Shown here one piece after another: positions 47,897 through 59,080 of a DNA stretch of 64,000 bases. The notes beneath the pieces were generated by a model. That model saw only the letters and a list, made by a program, of their open reading frames with translations, made no database searches and had not been told where the DNA came from. Within the stretch, counting starts at the first letter, position 1; each line of letters begins with the position of its first letter. The stretch is from Aricia agestis (Eukaryota > Arthropoda > Insecta > Lepidoptera > Lycaenidae), in assembly GCF_905147365.1 (NCBI RefSeq), contig NC_056416.1, positions 2,376,001 through 2,440,000 of the forward strand, in the 5' to 3' direction. A program made the translations under genes and the position numbers.

Positions 47897-48292
47897 TTGT
47901 ATTTTTTTTGCTATGCGCTTTCAAAGTTGGATATTCAAGTCGAATTTTTTTTTCAATTAAATTTCTTAATATTTGTATACAATTCGATAACTTATGCAAT
48001 TAAAAGCAACTTTTGTGATGAAACTACTTTCATAAACGCAATATTTAATATACCTGTCGAACAAAGTTATCTCCTGATGCGTACAAACTACGAAAGACTG
48101 AAGTCATACTTTCGTAGCACTTTGTATGGAGCGTTTCGGGCAGGTCTTTTTTATGAGATATTTGAATTGACATATTATCTTGTTGAATTTTTAAGCTATC
48201 AGAGTCATTCTTTCAACGATGTTTCTTTTTTTTTAAGTGTCTTTCAATTACTGATAAGAAAAAAAATAGTCATCATGCCTATTATATTGTAA
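47897..48292 (+). other. 131-codon open frame inside GST intron 1, doubtful
   Basis: The longest uninterrupted frame in the first 59 kb. It is AT-rich, hydrophobic and Phe/Tyr/Leu/Ile-heavy, as expected of chance translation of AT-rich DNA. A 9-bp hairpin (CTACGAAAG ... CTTTCGTAG) lies in it at about 48089-48118, more like transposon sequence. No domain is recognised; it lies antisense to the GST transcript. Confidence 0.15.
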
Positions 48293-48769
48293 TTAATGGA
48301 AAATATTATTTTATTACATACTTAATGGAAAAAAAACATAATTATAACGCACTTTATTATTATTATTTAGCGAATATTTTAATTATTTAACTGAAGAGGA
48401 ATCTTGACAGGCATATTATAATTAAGTATGTATTTTACTCAATGTCACCTGCAGCCTGCTACTCCGTTGAGCCAAAATTCGTTTATCGGGAACCGTACAT
48501 TTTGTCCGGGACCTATGTTATGTATTGTCCCTGTCTGACACGTTAGAAACGTGGCTTAAGAATGCACCTGACCCTAACTTGACTACATACTTAAACCTTA
48601 AAATCTAATCTAATCTCAAAATCTGTTAGGTCTAGAAAACTGCTTTTTACACAAGTTACTTCAGTTCATGAAGATTAAATACTCAAGATGAACACACGAT
48701 TAGGTACTGAAAAAATGCTCGATTCCCGCTGGGTAGACGAATAATTTATGTAACTTTTTTATAAATATA

Positions 48770-49437
48770 CTAGCTGTTGCCCGCGACTTCGTCCGCGTTA
48801 GCATTGTAGATCACATCCCAAGTAATATTTATTGTACAAAAATATTCAATATACAGATACAGAATTGACTTTCCTACGATTTTATTATATATAGATGTTC
48901 CGCGCGGCTTCGCTTGCGTAATTTAGGAATTGCACGCAACCACCACGCTTCACGTGGTCTATTCTTCATGTTTGCCAAATAACATAAAAATTGCTCCAGT
49001 AGTTCATAAGATAATAAGCAATTCAATATAATTTCCCCCGTTTTTTCCACATTTTCATCTATTTCTTCGCTCTTATTAGTCATAGCGTGATAAAATATAG
49101 CCTATAATAGCCTACCTCGATAAATGGGCTATCTTATAATAGCCTACCTCGATAAATGGGCTATCTAACATTGAAAGAATTTTTCAAATCGGATAAGTAC
49201 TTAGTTCCTGAGATTAGCGCGTTCAAATAAGCCCTTTCATAAAATTTCCCCCGTTTTTTCCACATTTTCCTCTATTTCTTCGCTCCTATAATACTTAGCG
49301 TGATAAAATATGGCCTATAGCCTTCCTCGAAAAATGGGCTATCGAACAGTAAAAGAATTATTCAAATCGGACCGGTAATTCCTGAGATTAGCGCGATCAA
49401 ACAAACAAACTCTTCCCAATTATAATATTAGTATAGA
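48770..49437 (-). mobile_element. Helitron-like element, 668 bp, GGACGAAGTCGCGGGC end
   Basis: Minus strand: TCTATACTAATATTATAAT at 49437 after A, to GCGGACGAAGTCGCGGGC, AACAGCTAG at 48770, then T. Contains an internal duplication of about 215 bp (AATTTCCCCCGTTTTTTCC at 49029 and 49243) and doubled CCTCGATAAATGGGCTATCT. Confidence 0.65.
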
Positions 49438-50239
49438 TATAGATTATTTGTTACAGAATCTGGCTCAGATACGTCTTACTTAACTGGTTGTGTTCGGTTA
49501 GCTTGGACTTTGGAGTGTACAGTTTTGTACCTACATGGCGCCAGTTTTTAGCGGATCAAGGCACTCAGGTATTAGCATTAGCATGACCGAGTTAGGGCAT
49601 TTACATCAAGGTTAACCCTAGAATTTTGTACTAATAAAGCTACTACCGATTCGAGAAAGTATTCTATTTTTTCAAAAATGTTTTTTATTGTAAAATTACG
49701 GAGAAATTAAAAGTTTAAAAGCAGTTTTTTTCTTATTATAATATCAGAGTTATTTAATTTTATCAATGTGTATGTTATAAATATAATCAGTAAAATACAT
49801 ATAAAATACTACTTACTTCTTGATATCATGTTTTAATATCTTCATGGTTACATTTCATTTATTATAGTTAGGTATCGTATTTTTTATGCCTATTTATGTA
49901 CTACTAGGGTATGCGAGTTAGGTATTCTGAATACTTATTTAACTTATATTACAACTAATTAGTAGCTATATAAGTAAGTATTAAAAATATTGAAGCTAAA
50001 AAAATTATGACAAAGATCAACACGGACTATGATAATATCATATTAATTTAATTATAATTAAAACGCTATTATTAATTTTTAATAATTAGTCAAAAATTTG
50101 TAGTGCTTTACTTTGTTATATAATTCAAACAGACTACATGTCACCGTTTTCCTTTGAGGCCGTGATATCTTTCGATATAGCTCAAAATATCCTCGTCACG
50201 TCTTAGATATAAAATAAAATATCAGATAACTTGACTTAC
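49438..50239. other. AT-rich non-coding sequence, GST upstream region
   Basis: Nothing recognised; ATGAAAT before GTAACC (minus strand, about 49850) is a weak candidate for the missing GST first exon, since it ends in the required phase. Confidence 0.25.
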
Positions 50240-50290
50240 CTGTCTTGACTTCACCGCGAGTTGCAAACAACTGAACATACGAATCAGATT
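50240..50290 (-). other. Candidate 5' non-coding exon ending in a strong splice donor
   Basis: On the minus strand AAGTCAAGACAG is followed by GTAAGTCAAG (GT at 50239-50238), a near-consensus donor lying 3.1 kb upstream of the first visible GST coding exon. An ATG inside this exon (at about 50268) runs out of frame with the GST exon at 47125, so if it belongs to GST it is leader sequence and the initiator ATG must be elsewhere. The right edge given here is arbitrary. Confidence 0.3.
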
Positions 50291-51293
50291 TCGTTTTTTT
50301 ATATTATCTGCATTTAAAGTTAAAACTTAGTCGAATAATAAATACTATACCTACATAATGCGCGGCTATGTCTGGTTTCAGTTACCTATTTTATAAAATT
50401 TTTAGTAAGATGATAATTTTAGGAAATGAAAAGAATGAAGATTAAAGGCAGATTAAGAAAATCCTAGACTTCGAATTCGTGATTTTTAACATAAATACTT
50501 AAATGAGTATCTCACAAAACAAAATATGAGCGATCGAACTGGGATTGAATGCCTTCCCTCTCACCCTGAACCCTCTCCGCTCCACGGTATGAGACACGTG
50601 AAAGGCAGATTCACATAGTTATTCCATTGTAACCCAACGTGAACAAAACATGGTTTGATAAGCGACAGATTGCTCTTGTAGGGGGGGGGGGGGGGGGGGA
50701 GGGGAGTGGGGTGGCTGCCATCTATTTTTGTTTTGATTTACGCGAACTGTAACAGCAGACTTAGCTTACCATGATGGTAGCAGTAAATTGTTTTATTATT
50801 ATTATTCTCATCTGTGGAATGAAACCCTTTCTACAGTCGCTAAAACTCATCTAGTGTTGTGAGGTTGAAATCACCCACTCCTCCATAATACACTGGACAC
50901 TGGACTAGTTCACAGTACGCTCACCGCGGCGCTTCAAATCGGCACAAAAAATAGCTGTCATTTTGTACAGCATAGCCTGTCCAGTGTATTATAGAGGTCA
51001 GTGTTAAAAACCCCATAACCCATTTTTCACAATAATTATGGTACCTTAGAAAGAAAAGTTAGTAAAATAATAAGTTTGATAAGACTATCATATTATGTTT
51101 AAAATAGTATTTTATATGTGCCTAATTAATGTGACATATTATTAATAAAATCTTAATTAAACATATGAATAAAAGATACAGACTCTAGCTGCATGCATAC
51201 ATTTTTTATGTGTTTATAATTAAGATATCATAGCCTGCCACTTATTTTTAATTATAGTGAGTGTGGCAAGGCAAAGCGCACCTACCCGGCAAA
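50291..51293. other. Non-coding sequence
   Basis: Includes a long G run at about 50681-50703. CTAGTTCACAGTACGC near 50903 and CACTGGAC/GTCCAGTG pairs (50891, 50979) suggest a 100-bp decayed TIR element. Confidence 0.3.
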
Positions 51294-51942
51294 TCCATAC
51301 TAATATTATAAATGCGAAAGTATCTCTGTCTGTCTGTCTCGCTTTCACGCCAAAACTACTGAACCGATTGCAATGAAATTTTGTACACAGTTATTCTAGA
51401 GTCTGAGAAAGGACATAGGCTACATTTTGATGTGGGAAAATATCTTATTTCCATGAAAATATCGATGAAAATGAATTCGCATTGCGCGTGGCCAGCGCTC
51501 ATCCTGGGTTCGAGTCCCGCAGGCGGAACAAAAAGTTTTCAATGTTCCTGGGTCTTGGATGTGTATTAAAATAAAATTTCAAAAATCTTAAATATATTTT
51601 ATGTATAATATTATAAAAAATCCAGAAATATATCGATGGAATGAACATTTTAGTGTATGGTTTAAGGTTACGTAACTGTGCAGTGACGTAACCTTAAACC
51701 TATCAATGATAAATAGTTTATGGGTAAAGTTGTGTAATTGGGGGGCTAAATAAGCTTTAAAATTTGGCATAAAATATAAAGTTTAATATAAAAAAATGAA
51801 ATACTTATTGTGTGCACACTGCACAGCTGTATTGATTTAAGGGGTACCAGGGTTTTTTTATAAAAGCTTTTGACACAAATTTTGTTGACACCGCGCGCTA
51901 TAAACTAAAGTCCACGCGGACGAAGTCGCGGGCAACAGCTAG
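51294..51942 (+). mobile_element. Helitron-like element with nested SINE
   Basis: TCCATACTAATATTATAAAT start after A51293; ends GCGGACGAAGTCGCGGGC then AACAGCTAG at 51942, followed by T. A SINE piece lies at 51487-51612 and a 19-bp inverted pair (GGTTTAAGGTTACGT / ACGTAACCTTAAACC) at 51657-51699. Confidence 0.65.
51487..51612 (+). mobile_element. Truncated tRNA-derived SINE
   Basis: B box GGTTCGAGTCC, then GGCGGAACAAAAAGTTTTCA and ATGTTCCTGGGTCTTGGA match the 35183 SINE; it stops in the AT-rich middle. Confidence 0.65.
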
Positions 51943-52232
51943 TGCACCATATAGCTATTGATAATTAGGGGCGTGCACTCCTTGAAGGCAGAAATGCAGT
52001 GCGTTACTTGCCATTCACAGATTTTATATGACGTTAAAAAATATAAACACTTAAAAGGCCTAAATTAATAAAATAGTACCAATTAATTTGCAAACTACTT
52101 AGGTTGGGGTCCCGCAGACGCAGACCCCGCCATTATGTGTGAGTTATGATTTTTGTGTCAGTGCACAGTTCGCAAACGCACACAGACATGAATATCGAAT
52201 TCGCTTTACAGGCAAGCTCCTGCCGCAGGAGG

Positions 52233-52274
52233 CGATCACTCCCGAACGCCGGCGCTCTGGTTCGGGAGTGATCG
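52233..52274. repeat. 15-bp inverted repeat, 12-nt loop
   Basis: CGATCACTCCCGAAC (52233-52247) and GTTCGGGAGTGATCG (52260-52274) are exact complements. Confidence 0.92.
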
Positions 52275-52331
52275 GATATGTTCGTATAATCCGAGTAAAA
52301 ATAATAGACGGAAATCTTATTAATCACGGCT

Positions 52332-53517
52332 GCGTTCCAGATGACGTTAATTTTGACCAAAACGCTCAAAACGTCCCCTTCTGCCGTTCCCTTTGGCGAC
52401 CGGGGTCGTTTTGATCGCGGCTATGACGTCACTCATGACGTCATAGCCGCGATCAAAACGACCCTTGACGAAGATGGGTCAAAGTGGGCGTTCTAGTTTT
52501 TTTTTTTAATTTTAACGTAACTATATCGCGAAATCCATGTTCGGAAAGTTTTCAGGAGAGAGTAGAGACAAAAAAACTTTATATTATTTCATTACAAATA
52601 ATATTTTAATTAAATAAATTAAATAACATATTATAATGAAATATTTTGATTAGAAAATAAATTGTTTTAAATGAAAGGTCAAATGATTTCTAAAATATAA
52701 TAATTATTAATTAATACTAATTTTCATCTCTCCTATAGTCTGTTGACTTACTCGTACTTGACTAAGGATTAAGCGGTATTGTTATTTGTTACCTTAGAAC
52801 GTTTAAATGTATATTGTGACAATAGCAGAGTAGACAGAATGATAGAGTATGTCGACTGATGTTGAAATTTTTAAATTTAACGTATTATGACGAAAATCGT
52901 CGCTAGGGTTGTTAACTTGTTACCAATCCAATTTTCAATCCAAAAATCCAATTTTGAAATCTTTATTTTAAATATTTAAAAATAAATTATATCGGCCAGC
53001 GCGAGGCACATTCCGTTCATAAGCCTAGTGAAACCCGACGAATTTGACAAATATTGAAACCTGTCCGCTTCTTTGCAGTCGAACTACTGGTAGTTATGTC
53101 TATTGTGACAATAGCCAATATTCAAAGTATGTGGTTTTGTTATTAAAATATGATTCAATGTGAATACTCAAATATAATAAAAGTTTAACTATATTAAAAT
53201 ATGATTACTTAAGTAAAAAAATATAATACTAAAAACGAAACAAATATAATATTATGTATTTTATTTGTAAAATAAATGTAACTATAAACAATAAATTACT
53301 TTTATTTACGACTTGAAGAAAAGGATCGTAATATCCAAGTTCGGTTCAATGTACTTATGTATAAAAAAATATAGTTCTTTTTGTAAACTTTTCTCAAAAC
53401 GCTCAAAACGCTCCATAATCCGTTCCACTTGGGTTTGTATCACTGACGCTCACATGCTAGTGGAACGGGAAAAACTACGGTCTTGAGCGTGAGCGTTTCT
53501 AACGTCATCTGGAACGC
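52332..53517. mobile_element. TIR DNA element, about 1.2 kb, in the GST-RPC9 interval
   Basis: GCGTTCCAGATGACGTTA at 52332-52349 and its reverse complement at 53500-53517 match over 18 bases. Inside both ends are AAAACGCTCAAAACG words and a CCGTTCC block. No transposase frame. Target duplication not found, so superfamily open. Confidence 0.6.
52403..52464. repeat. Perfect 29-bp palindrome with two CRE-like sites
   Basis: Arms 52403-52431 and 52436-52464 are exact reverse complements around CTCA. Each arm ends in TGACGTCA, the full ATF/CREB consensus, giving two sites 4 bases apart. Confidence 0.95.
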
Positions 53518-53862
53518 GGGGCACGTATGCACATTATGCATTTTTGTTTAGTAAGGTTTATGTTTGTTTACATAGCAGAAATGTCTTGTGTTTTGGGACT
53601 TTTTGCATGTGATAAGCACTGTATATTTAGGGAACTATTGAAATTATAGAATAATTTTAAATATAAAAAAAAGCTGTCTTTGCCTTATATGTATGTTAGA
53701 AAATGGTTAGAAAAGACACTAGACAATAGATAGACAAAGAGTAAAGACCAATTACATTCAACATGTATAGGTTTGCCAATATATTTATAGATTCTATGAA
53801 AAAAAAATTAAAGCCTTTAAATAAATAAATATGTTTATATTCACGCTGTTATAGTTCAAGTG
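53518..53862. other. AT-rich sequence downstream of RPC9
   Basis: Holds the RPC9 3' UTR (minus strand). No canonical AATAAA directly after the stop; TTTATTTATTTAAA is present. Confidence 0.35.
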
Positions 53863-56800
53863 TCATGAGCTTCCGGCTGGTAGGAATTTGTTCACTATTT
53901 CTATGATTTTAGCTACATCCTCTTCTGACAATCTTTCCTCACTCTCTTGGACTATCTGTAAAAAGGAAATTAAATACATAATAAATAAAGAAAAAAATTA
54001 CAGTTAAAATTTAGTATAAGTACATTTTATCAATATTCCGCGATTATTGAACTTGTTGAAAAATTAACTTTAAGTAAAATTTAGTACAATTTTACAATAG
54101 TAAGCAAAATGTCAAATCTTTGGTTAAAGTAAAAAATGGACGCCATATTTAACCATAACCTTGAGCTCGACAAGGCTTTGAATGAACGTGGCGAAAAAAG
54201 GAACTAACAAAAACGCCATTTTTGACAGTTCTTCTTTACCAGCAGCCGCCCTCTTTCATTTCAAGCCTTGTCGGACCAGCTGTTATCTGTCAAATTCTGT
54301 GGTCAAAGTTAAAGCTAGCCTTAACTATAACCATAACTTTAACCACGCCTCTGGTGCAACCCACCCTAAATAAATTAATTAATGTGCCATACTCGCTTTT
54401 GACTACCATGTGTGCAACAACAGAGTTCCGGGAGTTTAGAGTTTTTTATTGGAAATTTCCTCCTCTTTCAGAATATTTCTTTGAAATTCCTAAATATTTA
54501 TAGTTTATAAAATATTGGCAAAAAACGAAATGCCATTTTTTATAGTATAATAATCGTTTATAGCTTTTGCATTTTTTATGTGCTAATACACGCTTATGGC
54601 ACATTTTTCTAGGCGTCATTCCAGATCCTATGAGCTATCGCACATAATTTTAAGAGCAGTATCTCTATTTTGTACCATTTTCAACTTGTCGACTAGAGCT
54701 AGACTACTAGGAAGTGGTTCCAAGTTCCAACTTACTTACATATAAATAATATAATTAAATTGTTTTAGTTGATTACATATAAATAATATAATTAAAAATT
54801 TTACTATGAAAAATCATTGATTCAAGTCCATGCAAGTTCGGTACCTACCTAAAGGCTTAAAGAGCTTTACCATTCTGGGTAGTAATTAGTAAATAAACCT
54901 CCAGCTACATCCGGCAGTTTCTTTATACATATTAATGATTATGTATTTAATTACAATGTTAAATTGTTCATTACAAAACTCAAAGACATACCAATTGTAT
55001 TTCGAGTTCTGTCCTTGGTGGTGTATTGACCATCATTAGTTTCTCTGACTTGGTTAATTTAAAACTCTTCATTGCTTCCAGGAAACCTTCAATCTTTTCT
55101 GCACTCTGATTCTTACATTCCGTATCTTGAAGATAGTGTACTGTCTGCAATGAGAATAATTGTGTGTAATTACTAGTGTCCGACCGAAACTGATTTTTCA
55201 GCCGAAACCGAAACCGAAACCGAACTTTCGGCCATACTCTCAGTTTCGGCCGAAACCGAAACCGAAACTTGGTAACACATTTAAAATTACGATTTTTTAC
55301 TGTTTTATTGATTTTTAACATAAATTACAACTTTTAAAACTAAATGGTACCACATTGAATTTTTTACTTTTTGCGACATTTCTTAAAATAAATATCATTA
55401 ATCTTGGACTCGAATATGTTCCCTAGAAACTTTTTTGTACTATATTCCGTTTTTTATACGATTCCAAGTAGGTGCGATTTCACTAAAGAAATTAAACGCG
55501 CTTAGCGCACACTAAACCGGTCCTAAACGTATAGACACGTTTTAAATAACACTCAATTGCAATTCACCAACATAAACTAAACTCGTTTAGAGCAAATCCG
55601 ATTTTTATCTTCTGAACGCACAATATTCGAGTTTTAAGAGGATACACCAGGGGCGAGAGAAATTGAAAATAGGTATTTGAATATGTATTGCTGTCTCACC
55701 AATCTCAAGTCTCCCACCGCAGAGCGCGATAGAGACAACACTACAAAAGTTCTAATATAAGAACAGAAAATCTTCGATTCATTGTCCGCTGATTCCTTTT
55801 CCAAAACTTAACCGATTTAAGTACTTTTTTCATTAAGAATTAAAGCAAGGCTTGAGCTGTGTTCCTATGTTTTATTTTTTATATACTTTAGCCAGTTTTG
55901 TTTTCTGGATGTTTGAACACAGAGGAAAATCTGGCCATTTTTTGGGTTTTTGGACGTTCTTATCTTTTTTAATAATAAAATTATGAAAAAAAAAGAAAAC
56001 ATAGGGACATGCTAATAGTGGCCATAGATATTCAGGAAAAAAATCATAACTCTACCGGCATTATCCAGGGAGGAAACAGGGGACAACGTTTGTATGGAAA
56101 AACGGCGGTGTGGATTCCTCTTAAAGGATTACCCTAAGAAACAAGAGCAGAAGTTATTTCAAGTCATTTTATTTAGGTGCGATTTCACGTAAAAAACGCG
56201 CTTAGTGTCCACTAAAACGGTTCTAAACGTATAAACGCGTTTATAGCACCAAATTGCATTTCACCAAAATAACGTTTACAGCAAATCCGAGTTTTATCTT
56301 GAGAACGTCCAATGTTGTACGGTTAAACTTCATAAAAGCCGTTAAAGTCCTATCAGTGTAGTGAAAGTCATAGACGAAAATAATGTCAAGATGATAGTTT
56401 TGATAGATGTTTTTGGGTAGTTTATGCTTCGTTTCTTGCTTTTTGTTGATAAAATAACGTAACTAGACTCCAAAATGATAAAACAATGTAAAATCATCGC
56501 GTACCGTCACTTAAACTTAGATTTATTCGTCGTGATTAAAAGACAAAAATGAGATTTACATCCCCGTAGGAACGCGTTCAATGAGAACTAAGTTTTATAA
56601 AACGAAGTTGTGTGATTGGTCAAATCCTCCCTTAGACGTTAACGACGTACTACTGAAAACACAATCAATTGCAGTATATTATTTTTATACTTGCAGTTGA
56701 CGTCACATTTTTTTGCTCCAGAAGGCGTTTTGCCACTTAACTTGAAAAATATACTGAGGGCCGAGTGAAGCTTACGAGGGAGTGGGCTAGATAAGATTCT

Positions 56801-58041
56801 AGCAGAGTAGGAACGGTCTAAGAGATTGCGTGTCCATAGTTAAAAGTTAATTTAAATAAAATGCGTGGTAAAAGGAAAAGAGTGAGGCGAGATGATTTAC
56901 TAGATAAATCTCGCAAGACATATCCTAATATATCCTATAATCTCACAGTCAAACAAAATTTTTAAGTAAATAAAGTTCATACACAATATAATCAATTTAT
57001 CATAGCATTTACTAAGTCTAAGTAAGTTTGTTTGGGAAACATTGTTAAAATAGCACGTAATTTTCCAAAAGTTATGTATATTAAAAAGGCCTGTTTTAGT
57101 CATAGAAATAAAATAATTCAATAATATAATTTCGATAACAATAAGTTAAGACAATTTAATTAAAATTAAACTAAGTGCGAGTTAACTGCGAAGTTTACTG
57201 AACGACGCATGAGTTTCGGCGGAGCCGAAAGTTTCGGCTATATTTTGGCCGAAACCGAAACTAAGGCCGAAACTAGATTTTTTGGCCGAAACTGGCCGAA
57301 ACCGAAAGTTCGGTCGGTCACTAGTAATTACAGTAGAGCATCGATAGTTCAAACACCCAAAATACGATTTTTTGACGTGGGAGTGGGTGGTCGGAGTAGG
57401 TACATCTTTAAACGCGCACGCTCCAACGGCGCTCGAAAACGGCGGTGGCGGCGAAACTCTTAAATTTTAAAACCAGCCTAAGAGCCAGCCTTTTTATTAC
57501 ATAGTAAATGGAATCTGATGAAAACAATATAGTATATATTTAATTTAATCTTGTGTCTGTGGGATATTTAACCTCCCAGGGACCTAAATTGAGTGAGGCT
57601 GGCTAAACTTTAACACCTCCATCGTGGGTATCGCAGACACAATAGATTTTCAATTGTTATGCGGCAGCCGGCTGCTGTTTGGGGATTGATAGGTTAAGGA
57701 AAATGTGTCGGCTTTGTATACATGTGATCTACTTTTCATGGGAGAGTAAATTTCATGTAACTTAAAATAATTACCTCATATGTCACAGTGGCCAACGATC
57801 CTTCCCGTTTGTGTTTCTTCTGTGTATTGTCTTTCAACTGCTGCAGGATTTGCATCACCTCGTAGTTACACAAAAAAGCAGAGTTCGGTTTTATGCTAAA
57901 AATTTCACAATAATTTTTATGTGCAAAAACTACGAAATCTATTTACTTCAAATTCTTCAACAGCTTGTTAATTTTATGTTTTTTTGGAATGAATTATACC
58001 TACAGATAGAAAGTTGAAATAGTCTTCACTTACATTTCCAT
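53863..58041 (-). CDS. CRCP: DNA-directed RNA polymerase III subunit RPC9 (CRCP), complete, four exons
   Basis: RPC9 pairs with RPC8 to form the stalk of RNA polymerase III, equivalent to RPB4/RPB7 in Pol II, and acts in the nucleus in transcription of tRNA and 5S genes. Coding exons, right to left: 58041-58034 (ATGGAAAT then GTAAGT), 57895-57775, 55144-54992, 53955-53863 (stop TGA 53865-53863). Lengths 8, 121, 153 and 93 nt join in phase to 124 residues. Recognised blocks: NSAFLCNYEVMQIL near the N-terminus, TVHYLQDT at residue 44, FKLTKSEKLMMVNTPPRTEL, EIQLIVQESEERLSEEDV, ending KFLPAGSS. This is the RPB4/RPC9 HRDC-like helical fold, and the order matches vertebrate CRCP (which has about 148 residues). 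Exon 1 encodes only 2.7 residues. Intron 2 (about 2.6 kb) contains a hAT insertion within 30 bases of the exon 3 acceptor. The vertebrate protein is also known as a CGRP receptor component; nothing here speaks to that role. Confidence 0.93.
54099..54365. repeat. Dispersed repeat, copy 2 (TTAACTATAACCATAAC family)
   Basis: Same order of motifs as at 45506, with an extra middle section (CAGCAGCCGCCCTC, TTGTCGGACCAGCTG). It lies in RPC9 intron 3. Confidence 0.65.
55174..57323. mobile_element. hAT-type element, 2150 bp, in RPC9 intron 2
   Basis: TIRs TAGTGTCCGACCGAA (55174-55188) and TAGTGACCGACCGAA (other strand from 57323) differ once in 15. Identical target duplication GTAATTAC at 55166-55173 and 57324-57331. 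Both ends carry arrays of CCGAAA (inverted at the right). No transposase frame survives. Internally, 55469-55619 and 56174-56311 are direct repeats (TAGGTGCGATTTCAC start), bracketing a possible nested MITE (about 55633-56125, ends TTTTAAGAGGAT / TTTAAGAGGAAT inverted). Confidence 0.85.
57610..57697 (+). repeat. 87-bp dispersed repeat, copy 2
   Basis: Same sequence as at 41427-41513. It lies just outside the hAT element in RPC9 intron 2 and close to exon 2 (57775). Confidence 0.7.
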
Positions 58042-58410
58042 CCTTTGAAAATTATGGTTATGCTACAATCATTGTATTATAACTAGGTATTCAAAGTTTT
58101 TATTAAAAGTTCTTTTAAAGAATATCTAGTCCGAAATTTTAAAATTCAATTACTTATCACATTTTAATTTATTTATCTCTCATTCACCATCACCATAAAT
58201 TCACATTTTATCATCTTTTCCTTCTTCAGGATTTGACATTTCACATTTCTGTCAAAAGACATGTGGGAACTTGACAATAGTTTTTTTTATTTGTGAAATT
58301 TAAAGCTGTACATAGCATTGAGGTACTATACACTACTTTATCTATGGTACATAGTGTAAAAAACGAAGTACTAAATAATTTAAAACTACAATGAGAAAAT
58401 TGTATTTGTA

Positions 58411-58459
58411 TGTATTTTCTTTCTATGTAAAACTGAATTATACATAGAAAGAAAATACA
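58411..58459. repeat. Perfect 19-bp inverted repeat, 11-nt loop
   Basis: TGTATTTTCTTTCTATGTA (58411-58429) and TACATAGAAAGAAAATACA (58441-58459). Confidence 0.92.
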
Positions 58460-58697
58460 CATGTGATACATTTTTTACGAGGCCAATTGGCTGAAGAAAC
58501 AGCTCTTGATTTGATAATTTTTCCTTATGTTCTCCGGTCTCTCCCTTTATTCACAAAGTCAGTGCCCTTTTTGCTCACAAGACTTATTAAAAACGTACCA
58601 ACTGCACGGATGGGCTTTAGTTTAGGAAAAAGTAAGCCTACAGGTTACATTACAGCATACAGAGAAAAATAATACATGGGCACGACAGTAAATATTA

Positions 58698-58845
58698 ACC
58701 CTCTTATTAATAAACGCCCTATAAGCTTTGAATAGTTATACAGTGTTTTGTCTTCTTCAATCCAATTAAAAATTTCACTTGTGTGACAGGAACAAAACAC
58801 TATATAACTATTCAAAGCTTATAGGGCGTTTATTAATAAGAGGGT
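58698..58845. mobile_element. Short MITE or foldback, 54-bp arms
   Basis: Arms 58698-58751 and 58792-58845 are reverse complements with a single mismatch, separated by 40 bases; outer sequence ACCCTCTTATTAATAAACGC. The left flank is TTAA-like (ATTAACCC), which could be a decayed piggyBac-type target, but the right flank (GGGTAGG) does not match. It lies in the RPC9-GS promoter interval. Confidence 0.75.
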
Positions 58846-58857
58846 AGGTCTATGGGG

Positions 58858-58901
58858 CACAGTATAGCAATATTAGTCCCTTGTCATATTGCTATACTGT
58901 G
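58858..58901. repeat. Perfect 15-bp inverted repeat, 14-nt loop
   Basis: CACAGTATAGCAATA (58858-58872) and TATTGCTATACTGTG (58887-58901), 12 bases from the MITE; ATGGGGCA flanks it on both sides (58852 and 58904), an 8-bp direct repeat that could be a target duplication. Confidence 0.85.
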
Positions 58902-59080
58902 ACATGGGGCAGTTACAAGTTATTCCTTTTTTAAATGAATGCAAAAAATCAACAATAGGTAATTTCTTTGCCCATCAAATTATTTTGAAAACATTTTTGT
59001 AAAGACTAAAATCTAGGTAGATATTCATACCTAGATTATTTTATTCCAGATAGGAATAATTTGGTGCGTTCTGGGCGCGC

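Noticed and set aside
50681..50703. Long G run as a biological signal
   Set aside because: Homopolymer; could be real or a sequencing artefact and has no further context.
55200..55260. CCGAAA arrays as a CRISPR-like or telomeric repeat
   Set aside because: They are subterminal repeats of a hAT element with defined TIRs and target duplications, in an insect genome.
58463..58672. 69-codon frame between RPC9 and GS
   Set aside because: No homology recognised, it overlaps hairpin-bearing sequence, and no transcript signals are visible.
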